Shown in pieces: positions 52,951-61,322 of a stretch of 64,000 nucleotides of DNA. The translations under genes and the position numbers were made by a program. How positions within the stretch are numbered: the first letter of the stretch is position 1; each line of letters begins with the position of its first letter. The notes below the pieces were generated by a model. It was not told where the DNA came from, did not search any database, and saw only the letters and a list, made by a program, of their open reading frames with translations. The DNA is taken from positions 2,852,001-2,916,000 of the forward strand of contig NZ_FNSC01000001.1 of NCBI RefSeq assembly GCF_900105355.1, in the 5' to 3' direction. Source of the DNA: Pseudomonas anguilliseptica (lineage in GTDB: Bacteria; Pseudomonadota; Gammaproteobacteria; Pseudomonadales; Pseudomonadaceae).

Positions 52951-55014
52951 TCAGAGAGTGGCGGGATTGGCGGCGCTGTTCAGTCGCCGGGCCTGCTTCA
53001 GGTAGGTCGTCAGTTCGCGTGCCGGCAGCGGCTTGCTGTACAGGTAGCCCTGACCCTCGTTACAGCCCTCGGCGATGATATAGGCCTCCTGCTCGACGGT
53101 TTCCACGCCCTCGGCGATGACCTGCATGCCCAGGCTCTTACCCAGCTGGATGATGGCACGCACGATGGTTGCGTCGTCTTCGTCTTCCAGCAGATCCTGA
53201 ACGAAGCTCTTGTCGATCTTGATCTTGTCCAGCGGCAGGCTTTTCAGATAGCTCAGCGAGGAGTAGCCGGTACCGAAGTCATCAATCGCGATCAACGCAC
53301 CGGAGCGACGCAGGCTGAGCAGGTGTTGGGCGGCGGTGTTGATGTCTTCCATCAGGCCGGTTTCGGTGACTTCCAGCTCCAGGCTGCGCAGCGGCAGGCG
53401 ATAGACCTGCATCAGGTTGTTGACCACCCGTGGCAGCTCGGCGTGGTGCAGCTGTACGGTGGAGAGGTTGACCGCCATGCGCAGCTCGGTGAAGCCCTGA
53501 TCATGCCATTCGCGCAGCTGACGGCAGGATTGGTCAAGAATCCATTCACCAATCGGGATGATGGTACCGCTCTGTTCGGCAAGCGGGATAAACAGATCTG
53601 GCGACACGAAACCATGTTGTGGATGTTGCCAGCGCAGCAGCGCTTCGACGCCAACCACACTGTGGTCGCGGTAGTCGACCTGCGGTTGGTAAACCATGTG
53701 CAGTTGGTTCAGGGACAAGGCGTCGCGCAGGTCTTTTTCCAGCTCGCGGCGGCGGCGCATTTCGCTGTCGACGCTGGCGATATAGAACTGGTAGCGGTTG
53801 CGTGACCGACTCTTGGCCAGGGTCATGGTCTGCTCGGCTTTCTGCAGCAGCTTCTCGGTGCTGTCGCCATCCTCCGGGAACAGGGTGATGCCGATGGTGG
53901 CACGTAGGCGCATTTGCTGCTGGTCGAGCATAAACGGGTTGTCGAGGTCGTCGAGTACGCTCTGCGCCAGCTCGGCGGCCTCGTAAGGCTGCTCGATATC
54001 GGCCTGCACCAGGGCGAACTGATCACCACCTAAGCGGGCCAGAGCGCCGAGGCGGCCACTGTGGCTGCGCAAACGGTCGGACAGGGCCAGCAGCAGTTGG
54101 TCGCCAGTCTGATAGCTAAACTGCTCGTTGATCTCTTTGAAGTCATCCAGGCCTACGCAGAGCACCGCCACTCGCCGGTTTAGGCGCCCGGCGTCTTCAA
54201 GAATCTGATCGAGTTGCTGTTGCAGCTGCTGACGGTTCGGCAGCCCGGTAAGGAAATCGTACTGAGCCATGCGCAGCAGGCTGTTTTCCGCTTCGCGGCG
54301 CAGGTGGGTGTTGCGTTCGATGGAGGAGAGCAGCTGGTTGGCGGTATTGATCCACAGCCCCAGTTCATTCTTCTCGTTGCCCTTGAGCATCGGCAGCTTG
54401 TGCTCGCTGGGGCGGTCCGGGTTGATATTGGTCAGGTGCTCAATGATCTTCGACAGCGGTTTGGTCAGCAGCCAGTGGTAGACCAGGTACAGCACCAAAC
54501 CCATGGCCAGGGCACGCAGCACGCCGGAGATAAAGATGATGACTGAGTTGGTGACAAAGCTCTCGCCGTAGGGAGCCGTGTCGAGGGTGATGCTGAGGTC
54601 GCCGTAGTATTCGCTGTAGGGGCCACGGCCTACCAGCTGGGTGGTGAAATTCTGTTCTTTGCCAAGGATCGGGTCGGTCAGCCAGCGCGTGGGGATATCG
54701 ACCTGCTCTCGGGCTTTCTCCGCCAGCATCGGTTCATTGGGGTGACCGATGGCGGCCATGCGCACCGACTCATGTTGGAACAGGCCTTCGATCACCTGCA
54801 TGCCCATTTCCCGATCCAGGCTGTAGACCGCCTGGGTGGAAGGGTCGCGGAACATGCCGAGAATACGGTGCGCGTCGTTGGCGACTGCCTGACGTGTTTT
54901 GTAAACGTCGAAAACAATCTGCGCAAGACTCAAGACCACGCCGACGACCAGCGCTGATAGCAGCACCACGCGGAGCAACTTGAGTGACAGGCTGTTTTTG
55001 AGTTCCAGCTTCAA
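52951..55014 (-). CDS. bifA: Cyclic di-GMP phosphodiesterase BifA (GGDEF-EAL)
   Basis: The 687-aa membrane protein has an N-terminal helix, a periplasmic domain of about 120 residues, a second helix (FISGVLRALAMGLVLYLVYHW), a HAMP-like segment, a GGDEF domain whose signature reads GGDQF, and an EAL domain with EALLRW, DDFGTGYSSLSYL and an intact set of catalytic acids. In P. aeruginosa BifA degrades cyclic di-GMP and governs the switch between swarming and biofilm. Start is a TTG (MKLELKNSLSLKLLR) with AAGGA upstream. Position beside sodB matches PAO1. Confidence 0.94.
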   Translation of the reverse strand: MKLELKNSLSLKLLRVVLLSALVVGVVLSLAQIVFDVYKTRQAVANDAHRILGMFRDPSTQAVYSLDREMGMQVIEGLFQHESVRMAAIGHPNEPMLAEKAREQVDIPTRWLTDPILGKEQNFTTQLVGRGPYSEYYGDLSITLDTAPYGESFVTNSVIIFISGVLRALAMGLVLYLVYHWLLTKPLSKIIEHLTNINPDRPSEHKLPMLKGNEKNELGLWINTANQLLSSIERNTHLRREAENSLLRMAQYDFLTGLPNRQQLQQQLDQILEDAGRLNRRVAVLCVGLDDFKEINEQFSYQTGDQLLLALSDRLRSHSGRLGALARLGGDQFALVQADIEQPYEAAELAQSVLDDLDNPFMLDQQQMRLRATIGITLFPEDGDSTEKLLQKAEQTMTLAKSRSRNRYQFYIASVDSEMRRRRELEKDLRDALSLNQLHMVYQPQVDYRDHSVVGVEALLRWQHPQHGFVSPDLFIPLAEQSGTIIPIGEWILDQSCRQLREWHDQGFTELRMAVNLSTVQLHHAELPRVVNNLMQVYRLPLRSLELEVTETGLMEDINTAAQHLLSLRRSGALIAIDDFGTGYSSLSYLKSLPLDKIKIDKSFVQDLLEDEDDATIVRAIIQLGKSLGMQVIAEGVETVEQEAYIIAEGCNEGQGYLYSKPLPARELTTYLKQARRLNSAANPATL

Positions 55015-55162
55015 ATGACGGTTCCTTGTTCGAGGCCTTCGGCGTCAGACGCTAGTGAGTATTGGCAAAGTCGCGCTTGCAGTCAAAGGGCCATTACCAA
55101 AGTTTGTCGAACAAATTATCTGCGCGGCGATGGCGCGACTGCAGGCAGCTGTGTTGCCCGCC

Positions 55163-55179
55163 TGCACTGTGTCGGTGCG
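55163..55179 (+). promoter_or_regulatory. Candidate NtrC binding site upstream of amt
   Basis: TGCACTGTGTCGGTGCG fits the NtrC pattern GCAC-N7-GTGC exactly. It lies 117 bases before the sigma-54 element, a normal enhancer distance. Only one site was found. Confidence 0.55.
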
Positions 55180-55295
55180 AGTTGCTTGCGGCTTGAGCGC
55201 CGTTGGGCGGTTTTTTATGGTCTGCCAGGCCTGGCGACCACCTTTGGGGCCGTTGCTAGGCAACGTTAAAAATGGCGCCCAGCTATTTTTTTGTT

Positions 55296-55310
55296 TGGCA
55301 TGAGAGTTGC
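55296..55310 (+). promoter_or_regulatory. Sigma-54 (RpoN) promoter of amt
   Basis: TGGCATGAGAGTTGC matches the -24/-12 consensus TGGCAC-N5-TTGC with one difference and correct spacing between GG and GC. A GGGGGA ribosome site and the amt ATG follow 38 bases downstream. The 333-base gap between bifA and amt holds nothing else recognised. Confidence 0.8.
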
Positions 55311-55347
55311 GAAGCCCCCTCTACTCACCTTTATGGGGGACGCTGCG

Positions 55348-56643
55348 ATGAGAACTCGACTGTTAGGGGTAGCTGCACTGTTGGTTTCACCACTGGCGCA
55401 GGCGGCCAGCGATGAGGCGCTCAACACGGCCTGGCTGGTGTTGGCCAGCGTGCTGGTGTTCTTTATGCAGGCCGGCTTTGCCTTGCTGGAAAGCGGCATG
55501 TCGCGGGCAAAGAATGCGGTCAATGTGATGATGAAAAATTACATGGACGGCTGCGTCGGTGGCATCACCTTCTGGCTGCTGGGCTTCGGTCTGATGTTCG
55601 GCAGCAATATCACCGGCTGGTTCGGCATGAGCCATTTCGCGCCGCATACCGGCGGGCCCTGGGATTTCACCTTTCTGCTGTTTCAGATGATGTTCGCCGC
55701 CACGGCAGCGACCATCGCCAGTGGTGCCATGGCCGAGCGCACGCGCTATTCGGCCTACCTGATTGGCGCAGTGGTGATCAGCGGGTTTATCTACCCGGTG
55801 TTCGGCAGCTGGGTGTGGAGCGGCATCTATGGCGGCCAGGGTTGGTTGGCGGCCTTGGGTTTTATCGACTTCGCCGGTTCGACCGTGGTGCACAGCGTTG
55901 GCGCCTGGTGTGCGCTGGCCGGCATTTTGGTACTGGGGCCGCGTCTGGGCCGCTTTGCTGCGGATGGCACGCCGCGCAGCATTCCCGGGCACAACCTCAG
56001 CCTGGTCGCGCTGGGCGGTTTTATTCTCTGGGTCGGCTGGTTTGGCTTTAACGCCGGCAGCAGTCTGGAGATGAATGTCAGCCTCGGCCTGATTGCCCTG
56101 AATACCCATCTGGCTGCATCGGCCGGAGCGCTGGGCGCATTTCTGGCGCAGCGCAGTACCTCCAGTCCGGTGCTGCTGACCACTACGGTGAACGGTTCGC
56201 TCGGCGGTTTGGTCGGCATCACCGCCGGTTGCGCGAGTATGTCGCCGCTGTTTGCCCTGCTGACCGGGCTGGTATCCGGTTTTGTGGTGGTGTTCGGTAT
56301 GCGCCTGCTGGAGCGCTGGCAGCTGGATGATGTAGTTGGCGCGGTGCCAGTGCATGGCTTTGCCGGTGTCTGGGGTACGGTGGCGGCCGGGCTGTTCTTC
56401 AGTGGCGACCTGTTCAACTGGTCGCGGGTCGGTGTGCAGTTGCTCGGCGCCGGTGTGGCGTTTGTCTGGGCCTTTCCGCTGGCGCTGATGCTCTATCTGT
56501 TGCTGGCGAAAACCCTCGGCCTGCGTACCTCCACCCAGCATGAGCAGCGCGGCCTGGATTATGCCGAGCATGCAGAGGTGGGCTATCCCGAGTTCAACCT
56601 GGCCGTGACTTTCGACAGCAACGATCTGCCGAGGAGGGTGTGA
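55348..56643 (+). CDS. Ammonium transporter, Amt family
   Basis: The 431-aa product is an Amt/AmtB channel for ammonium. It has a cleavable signal peptide (MRTRLLGVAALLVSPLAQA), FMQAGFALLESGMSRAKNAV at the first helix, and about eleven membrane segments. The pore twin-histidine positions are seen in STVVHSVGAW and VPVHGFAGVWGT. The ATG at 55348 is preferred over upstream in-frame codons because of the signal peptide and ribosome site. There is no linked glnK, unlike the usual glnK-amtB pair, so this is probably a second Amt. Its promoter suggests nitrogen limitation control. Confidence 0.93.
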   Translation: MRTRLLGVAALLVSPLAQAASDEALNTAWLVLASVLVFFMQAGFALLESGMSRAKNAVNVMMKNYMDGCVGGITFWLLGFGLMFGSNITGWFGMSHFAPHTGGPWDFTFLLFQMMFAATAATIASGAMAERTRYSAYLIGAVVISGFIYPVFGSWVWSGIYGGQGWLAALGFIDFAGSTVVHSVGAWCALAGILVLGPRLGRFAADGTPRSIPGHNLSLVALGGFILWVGWFGFNAGSSLEMNVSLGLIALNTHLAASAGALGAFLAQRSTSSPVLLTTTVNGSLGGLVGITAGCASMSPLFALLTGLVSGFVVVFGMRLLERWQLDDVVGAVPVHGFAGVWGTVAAGLFFSGDLFNWSRVGVQLLGAGVAFVWAFPLALMLYLLLAKTLGLRTSTQHEQRGLDYAEHAEVGYPEFNLAVTFDSNDLPRRV

Positions 56644-56935
56644 GATGAGTCTGGCAACTCGCCGACGGGCGATCTACACCGGGCTGGCCGGACACTTTGC
56701 CGAGGACGAACTGCTGGCCGTGCTGGCGCTCTGGGAAAGTAAATATGCCGATAAACCACCGTTCGCGCTCAAAGAGTTTCTCGGCGAAGTGGTCGCGACC
56801 ACTGAACGCAAACTGGAGCGCGCCAAGCTCTACCGCGAACTCGTGGGCGCGCTGACTGGGCCGCTATCGGCCTTGCTGCCCGACCCGGAGCCGCTGTTGC
56901 ACAGCTGGAGGCAGCGGATGGGCGTGGCGGCGCCG

Positions 56936-56939
56936 CTAA
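56936..56939 (+). repeat. Target site duplication, left copy (CTAA)
   Basis: CTAA here and CTAA at 58132-58135 are the 4-base duplication made by insertion. The match to the YTAR rule supports the element boundaries. Confidence 0.9.
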
Positions 56940-58131
56940 GGATCCTCTGAAGTAGCCATGCATTTCTGGCTGACGTCAGCCTCTGCTGATTTCGAAAGTG
57001 ATAAATCGATCAAAAACGATCAGATTACCGGCTCATTTCTGTGTTTTTAGCCGCCGCGAGCACCTCGCGGCAGCCATTTCCAGCATTACGGGCGCACCTC
57101 TCCTGCATTCGTCAGTAAATGTCGGCGCGCCATCCACAGATTTGACAGCGCGAATAAAGTCACCAGTTGCGCCGTGTTTTTGACCAGGCCACGGAAGCGC
57201 GTCTTCACATAACCGAACTGACGCTTGATCACCCGAAACGGATGCTCGACCTTGGCTCGCACTTGGGCCTTGGCCTTCTCGATTTTGCGCTTGGCTTTGT
57301 ACAGCGCGCTGCGCTTACCGAGTTTCTTGTAAGTGCTACGCCGTGCTGCAACCTGCCAGATCACTTGACGGCCCTCATGCTCGGGGCGCTTCTCGACACC
57401 GGTATATCCGGCATCGGCCCCCACCATGTTTTCCTCGCCGTGCAGCAGCTTATCGACCTGGGTGACATCCGCCACGTTGGCGGCAGTACCCACCACGCTG
57501 TGCACCAAGCCAGACTCGTCATCCACCCCGATGTGCGCCTTCATGCCGAAGTAATACTGATTGCCTTTCTTGGTTGAGTGCATCTCAGGGTCACGCTTAC
57601 CGTTCTTGTTCTTGGTTGAACTCGGCGCGTTGATCAGCGTGGCATCGACGATGGTGCCTTGGCGCAGCGACAAACCACGGTCACCCAGGTAGCCATTGAT
57701 CACGGCCAGGATGCCGGCAGCCAGTTCGTGTTTTTCCAGCAAGCGGCGGAAGTTGAGGATGGTGGTTTCGTCAGGAATGCGCTCCAGAGTCAGCCCGGCA
57801 AACTGGCGTAGGATGGTGGTCTCGTACAGCGCCTCTTCCATCGCCGGATCGCTGTAACCGAACCAGTTTTGCATCAGATGCACTCGCAGCATCGCCATCA
57901 GCGGATAGGACGGTCGGCCGCCTTCACCCTTTGGATAATGCGGCTCGATCAAAGCGATCAACCCTTTCCATGGCACTACCCGATCCATCTCGATCAGGAA
58001 CAATTCTTTGCGGGTCTGCTTGCGCTTGCCGGCGTACTCGGCGTCGGCGAAGGTCATCTGCTTCATCGGAAAACTCGGCGGGTGGAGTGCGGATATTTTG
58101 CCAAAATCAGGAAGTCTTTTTCAGACCATCC
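56940..58131 (-). mobile_element. IS5-type insertion sequence, 1,192 bp
   Basis: The element starts GGATCCTCTGAAGTAGCC and ends, read on the other strand, GGATGGTCTGAAAAAGAC, giving imperfect terminal inverted repeats of about 16-18 bp. It carries one DDE transposase and no passenger gene. CTAA flanks it on both sides, fitting the YTAR target of the IS5 subgroup. A small direct repeat CGATC-AAAAA-CGATC lies near the left end. Confidence 0.93.
57086..58066 (-). CDS. IS5-family DDE transposase
   Basis: The 326-aa transposase has the IS5 N-terminal DUF772 region (RPSYPLMAMLRVHLMQNWFGYSD) and a DDE core: D in TIVDATLINAP, D in VGADAGYTGVEKRP, and E in VRAKVEHPFRVIKRQFG with the Y-(2)-R-(3)-E(6)K-type context. 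Length is full and no stop or frameshift is seen, so it should be active. It reads antisense to the gene it interrupts. Confidence 0.95.
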   Translation of the reverse strand: MKQMTFADAEYAGKRKQTRKELFLIEMDRVVPWKGLIALIEPHYPKGEGGRPSYPLMAMLRVHLMQNWFGYSDPAMEEALYETTILRQFAGLTLERIPDETTILNFRRLLEKHELAAGILAVINGYLGDRGLSLRQGTIVDATLINAPSSTKNKNGKRDPEMHSTKKGNQYYFGMKAHIGVDDESGLVHSVVGTAANVADVTQVDKLLHGEENMVGADAGYTGVEKRPEHEGRQVIWQVAARRSTYKKLGKRSALYKAKRKIEKAKAQVRAKVEHPFRVIKRQFGYVKTRFRGLVKNTAQLVTLFALSNLWMARRHLLTNAGEVRP

Positions 58132-58135
58132 CTAA
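58132..58135 (+). repeat. Target site duplication, right copy (CTAA)
   Basis: This is the second copy of the CTAA duplication, directly after the IS end. Confidence 0.9.
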
Positions 58136-58501
58136 GGGTTGGCCCGGATAGCCAGGCACGGCATACTTTCGAGGCGCTGAGTCGGGTGCTGTTGAATGAG
58201 CTGGAGGCCGAGTTGGTGCCGCGTTTGCGGCGTTTCGCTGCGGGCAATCTTGCCGGGTTGAGCGTGGCTAACGAGCAGCGCCTGCTGGTGCGTGCCTGGC
58301 TGGAGCAGGACGCTGCGCTGGAACCAGCCGGCTTGGGCCTTGAGCACTTACGGCAATTGCTCAACCTGTTGTATATCGGCCTGTGCGAGTACCTTGGGCC
58401 GGTCATCGCCGATCAACGTCTGAGTCAGGCCGTGCAGCAGGTGGAGGCGCTGCACCTGGCGTTTCCCCCGCGCAAGCTGCTCTAAAGCACGTATCCACAT
58501 A

Positions 58502-58534
58502 ACAAGAAACCCGGCACTGGGCCGGGTTTCTTGT
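58502..58534. terminator. Bidirectional terminator before sodB
   Basis: A 14-bp stem ACAAGAAACCCGGC/GCCGGGTTTCTTGT with a 5-base loop lies between the end of the split gene and the end of sodB. Confidence 0.9.
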
Positions 58535-58549
58535 GGGTAACGCAGGTAC

Positions 58550-59131
58550 TTAGGCGGCGTAGTTTTTCGCTACGAAGTCCCAGTTAACCAGGTTCCAGAA
58601 CGCCTCAACATACTTCGGACGCAGGTTGCGGTAGTCGATGTAGTAGGCGTGTTCCCAGACGTCGCAGGTCAGCAGCGGGGTGTCGCCGCTGGTCAGCGGG
58701 CAGCCGGCGCCGATGGTGCTGGCCAGAGCCAGGGAACCGTCAGCCTTCTTCACCAGCCAGCCCCAACCGGAACCGAAGGTGCCGATGGAAACTTTGCTGA
58801 ACTCTTCCTTGAACTTGTCGAAGGAACCGAAGGCCGCGTTGATCGCGTCAGCCAGGGCACCCGTCGGCTGGCCACCGGCGTTAGGCGCCAGGCAGTTCCA
58901 GTAGAAGGTGTGGTTCCAGACCTGAGCGGCGTTGTTGAAGATGCCGCCCGAAGAAGTCTTGACGATTTCTTCCAGGGTTTTGCCTTCGAACTCGGTGCCT
59001 GGGACCAGGTTGTTCAGGTTCACGACATAGGTGTTGTGGTGCTTGTCGTGGTGGAACTCCAAGGTTTCCTTGGAAATGTGCGGCTGCAGAGCGTCATGTG
59101 CGTAGGGCAGCGGCGGCAATTCGAAAGCCAT
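58550..59131 (-). CDS. sodB: Superoxide dismutase, Fe type
   Basis: The 193-aa enzyme converts superoxide to peroxide and oxygen in the cytoplasm. Metal ligands are His in [13 protein letters not shown], His in QVWNHTFYW, Asp in [13 protein letters not shown] and the His of the same segment. The [13 protein letters not shown] and GSGWGWL segments point to the iron rather than manganese class. AGGAGATAG lies before the ATG. It stands alone between the split gene and argO. Confidence 0.97.
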   Translation of the reverse strand: MAFELPPLPYAHDALQPHISKETLEFHHDKHHNTYVVNLNNLVPGTEFEGKTLEEIVKTSSGGIFNNAAQVWNHTFYWNCLAPNAGGQPTGALADAINAAFGSFDKFKEEFSKVSIGTFGSGWGWLVKKADGSLALASTIGAGCPLTSGDTPLLTCDVWEHAYYIDYRNLRPKYVEAFWNLVNWDFVAKNYAA

Positions 59132-59307
59132 TGTCTATCTCCTAATCAGATCAGGTGCGGTGTGCGCGAGGCCGATCACGGGCGGCCATCTCAGCGGCGT
59201 GAGTTATCTCTTTGCGCCGCAAGCCTTTGATCATAGCACCGGCACTGCGCCTTAAACACGCGGCAACTGTGTGGAAAACCACCTCGGCATGTTGCATCAG
59301 AGCCGTT

Positions 59308-59919
59308 CTAGAGCATGCCGGGGTTGCTCAATAGCTGCCAGGCAATGCTGAACATCATCAGGGCCACGCCCAGGTCTATAAAGCGCCAGGTGCTTGGGCG
59401 CGCGAGCCAGGGTGCGAGCCAGGCTGCGCCGAGGGCCAGGCAGAAGAACCACATCAATGAAGCGCTTGCCGCACCCAGCGCATAGGCGCCGGGCACCGGC
59501 TGTTGGGCGCCGAGTGAGCCGATCAGCAGCACCGTGTCGAGGTACACATGTGGGTTGAGCAAGGTCACTGCCAGGGCTGCCAGCAGTACTGCCTTGCGTG
59601 AGCGTGGGCCGCTTTCACTGGCCTGATTCAGTGCCTGCGGGCGGCTGGCGCGGACCAGCGCCTGGGCGCCATACCAGAGCAGAAAGGCTGCACCACCCCA
59701 GCGGGCGATGCCCAGCAGCAGCGGGCTTTGCGCCAGTACGGTAGCTAGACCAAAGACCCCAGCGGTCACCAACAGGGCATCGCAGACCACACAGAGCAGC
59801 GCCACCGGCAGGTGATGCTCGCGGCGCAGACTTTGTGCGAGGACAAAAGCGTTTTGCGCGCCGAGAGCGATGATAAGCCCGGCGGCGATCAGTAATCCGT
59901 TGCTATAGCTCTGCCACAT
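59308..59919 (-). CDS. argO: LysE/ArgO-family amino acid exporter
   Basis: The 203-aa inner-membrane protein has the LysE fold with about five to six membrane segments; GLIIALGAQNAFVLAQSLRR is the signature start and LLNPHVYLDTVLLIGS is the second conserved repeat. ArgO exports arginine or lysine and its gene is usually activated by ArgP. The argP gene lies close by, with only the ACT-domain gene between. It starts 5 bases after the ACT gene stop. Confidence 0.9.
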   Translation of the reverse strand: MWQSYSNGLLIAAGLIIALGAQNAFVLAQSLRREHHLPVALLCVVCDALLVTAGVFGLATVLAQSPLLLGIARWGGAAFLLWYGAQALVRASRPQALNQASESGPRSRKAVLLAALAVTLLNPHVYLDTVLLIGSLGAQQPVPGAYALGAASASLMWFFCLALGAAWLAPWLARPSTWRFIDLGVALMMFSIAWQLLSNPGML

Positions 59920-59924
59920 ATCGA

Positions 59925-60326
59925 TTATTCCGCCTGCTCACTGAGCTGTTGCAGAACGGCCAGCGCGCGCAGCCCATCAGCGTGGGCGACGAACAGGTGG
60001 TCGTGGTAGAAACCGGCGATCACGTTGCAGCTGATTCCGGCTTGCGCCAGTGCGCTGGCAACGGCAGCCGTCAAGCCGACGGCTTCGAGTGCCGAATGCA
60101 CATGCAGTGTCAGCCAGGCGGCTACGTAGCTGTACGGCAAGCCCTGGTGCTCGGCTTGCTGGCGCTGCACGATGACCGTGAGCCCTTCGGCTTCCTGAAA
60201 GCTGCCCAGCGGTTGTATGCCTTGTAGCTGCGCGGTATCGCTTAAACAGCAGAACACGTATGCGCCATCGTTCAGGTGAGGGTTCATGCTGCGCAGCAGG
60301 GCTGTCAGTGAGGTTTCGCCGGCCAT
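59925..60326 (-). CDS. ACT-domain protein
   Basis: The 133-aa protein is of the small ACT-domain type found beside argO/argP in Pseudomonas. It has two ACT-like halves: AYVFCCLSDTAQL to EAEGLTVIVQRQ and YVAAWLTLHVHSALEAVGLTAAVASAL, followed by AGISCNVIAGFYHDHLFV. Such domains bind amino acids, so it may sense the exported amino acid, which is inference. It is cotranscribed with argO and divergent from argP. Confidence 0.85.
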   Translation of the reverse strand: MAGETSLTALLRSMNPHLNDGAYVFCCLSDTAQLQGIQPLGSFQEAEGLTVIVQRQQAEHQGLPYSYVAAWLTLHVHSALEAVGLTAAVASALAQAGISCNVIAGFYHDHLFVAHADGLRALAVLQQLSEQAE

Positions 60327-60425
60327 GCGGATTGCCTTGTTCAGGGTGGGGATGCTGGTCAGTCTGCTGCGGCCGGGTATATAAGAGAAACCAATAATCC
60401 TGATTGCTCATTAGGAAATCTTATT

Positions 60426-61322
60426 TTGCTGGATTACAAACTACTCGCCGCCCTGGCCGCGGTTGTCGAACAGGCCGGCTTCGAGCGGGCGGCGCAGGTG
60501 CTGGGGTTGTCGCAATCCGCCGTGTCGCAGCGGATCAAGCTGCTCGAGGCGCGGGTTGGTCAGCCGGTACTGGTGCGTGCGGTGCCGCCGGCGCCGACGG
60601 AAATCGGTCGGCGCTTGCTTAACCATGTACAACAGGTGCGTTTGCTGGAACGCGATATTCAGGCGCAGGTGCCGGGGCTGGACGAGGGCGGTTTACCGGA
60701 GCGCCTGCGCATCGCACTTAACGCCGACAGCCTGGCCACCTGGTGGGCCGGCGCGGTGGGCGCGTTCTGTACCGAACAGCGTTTGCTGCTGGATCTGGTG
60801 GTGGAGGATCAGGAGGTCGGCCTCAAGCGCATGCGCGCCGGCGAGGTGGCGGCCTGCGTATGCGCCAGTGAGCGCCCGGTGGCCGGTGCGCGGGCCATGC
60901 TGCTGGGCGCGATGCGTTATCGGGCCATGGCCAGCCCGGCGTTTATCGCCCGGCATTTTCCAAATGGAGTAACGGCGCAGGCGCTGGCTCATGCCCCGGC
61001 TATCGTCTTCGGCCCGGATGACCTGTTGCAGCACCTTTATCTGTCCAGCCTGGGCGTCGAAGGTGGTTTTGCCCACCACCTGTGCCCGTCATCCGAAGGT
61101 TTTATCCGCCTGGCGCAGGCCGGTTTTGGCTGGGGGCTGATCCCCGAGCTGCAAGTACTGGGGGAGTCGGCCCGTGGCGAGTTGGTTGAGTTGATCAGCG
61201 ACCGGCCAATCGATGTTCCTCTGTATTGGCATCACTGGCGCAATGGCGGCGAGTTGCTTAATCAGCTGACGCGCCACCTTACCCACGCCGCAAGCCATAG
61301 CCTGGTCGCACTCAGGAAATAA
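60426..61322 (+). CDS. argP: LysR-type regulator ArgP
   Basis: The 298-aa regulator has the LysR winged helix at residues 3-60 (FERAAQVLGLSQSAVSQRIKLLEARVG) and a substrate-binding domain after. ArgP activates argO in response to arginine and is antagonised by lysine. A TTG start (60426, MLDYKLLAALAAVV) follows AGGAAATC. The 99-base gap to the divergent ACT/argO unit should hold its operator. The 3' end overlaps the convergent next gene by 11 bases. Confidence 0.93.
   Translation: MLDYKLLAALAAVVEQAGFERAAQVLGLSQSAVSQRIKLLEARVGQPVLVRAVPPAPTEIGRRLLNHVQQVRLLERDIQAQVPGLDEGGLPERLRIALNADSLATWWAGAVGAFCTEQRLLLDLVVEDQEVGLKRMRAGEVAACVCASERPVAGARAMLLGAMRYRAMASPAFIARHFPNGVTAQALAHAPAIVFGPDDLLQHLYLSSLGVEGGFAHHLCPSSEGFIRLAQAGFGWGLIPELQVLGESARGELVELISDRPIDVPLYWHHWRNGGELLNQLTRHLTHAASHSLVALRK

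Larger units (their letters stand above)
56645..58485 (+). pseudogene. Uncharacterised gene downstream of amt, split by an IS5-type element
   Basis: The 5' part (56645-56939) encodes MSLATRRRAIYTGLAGHF through VAAPLR and then reads into the IS, stopping at 56950 after 101 codons. The 3' part (58132-58485) encodes VGPDSQARHTFEALSRVL to FPPRKLL. Removing the IS and one CTAA copy joins both in one frame of 214 codons (CTA-AGG-GTT). The protein is soluble and helical, with no motif I recognise. The start overlaps the amt ribosome region 1 base after its stop, so it was cotranscribed with amt. Confidence 0.85.
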
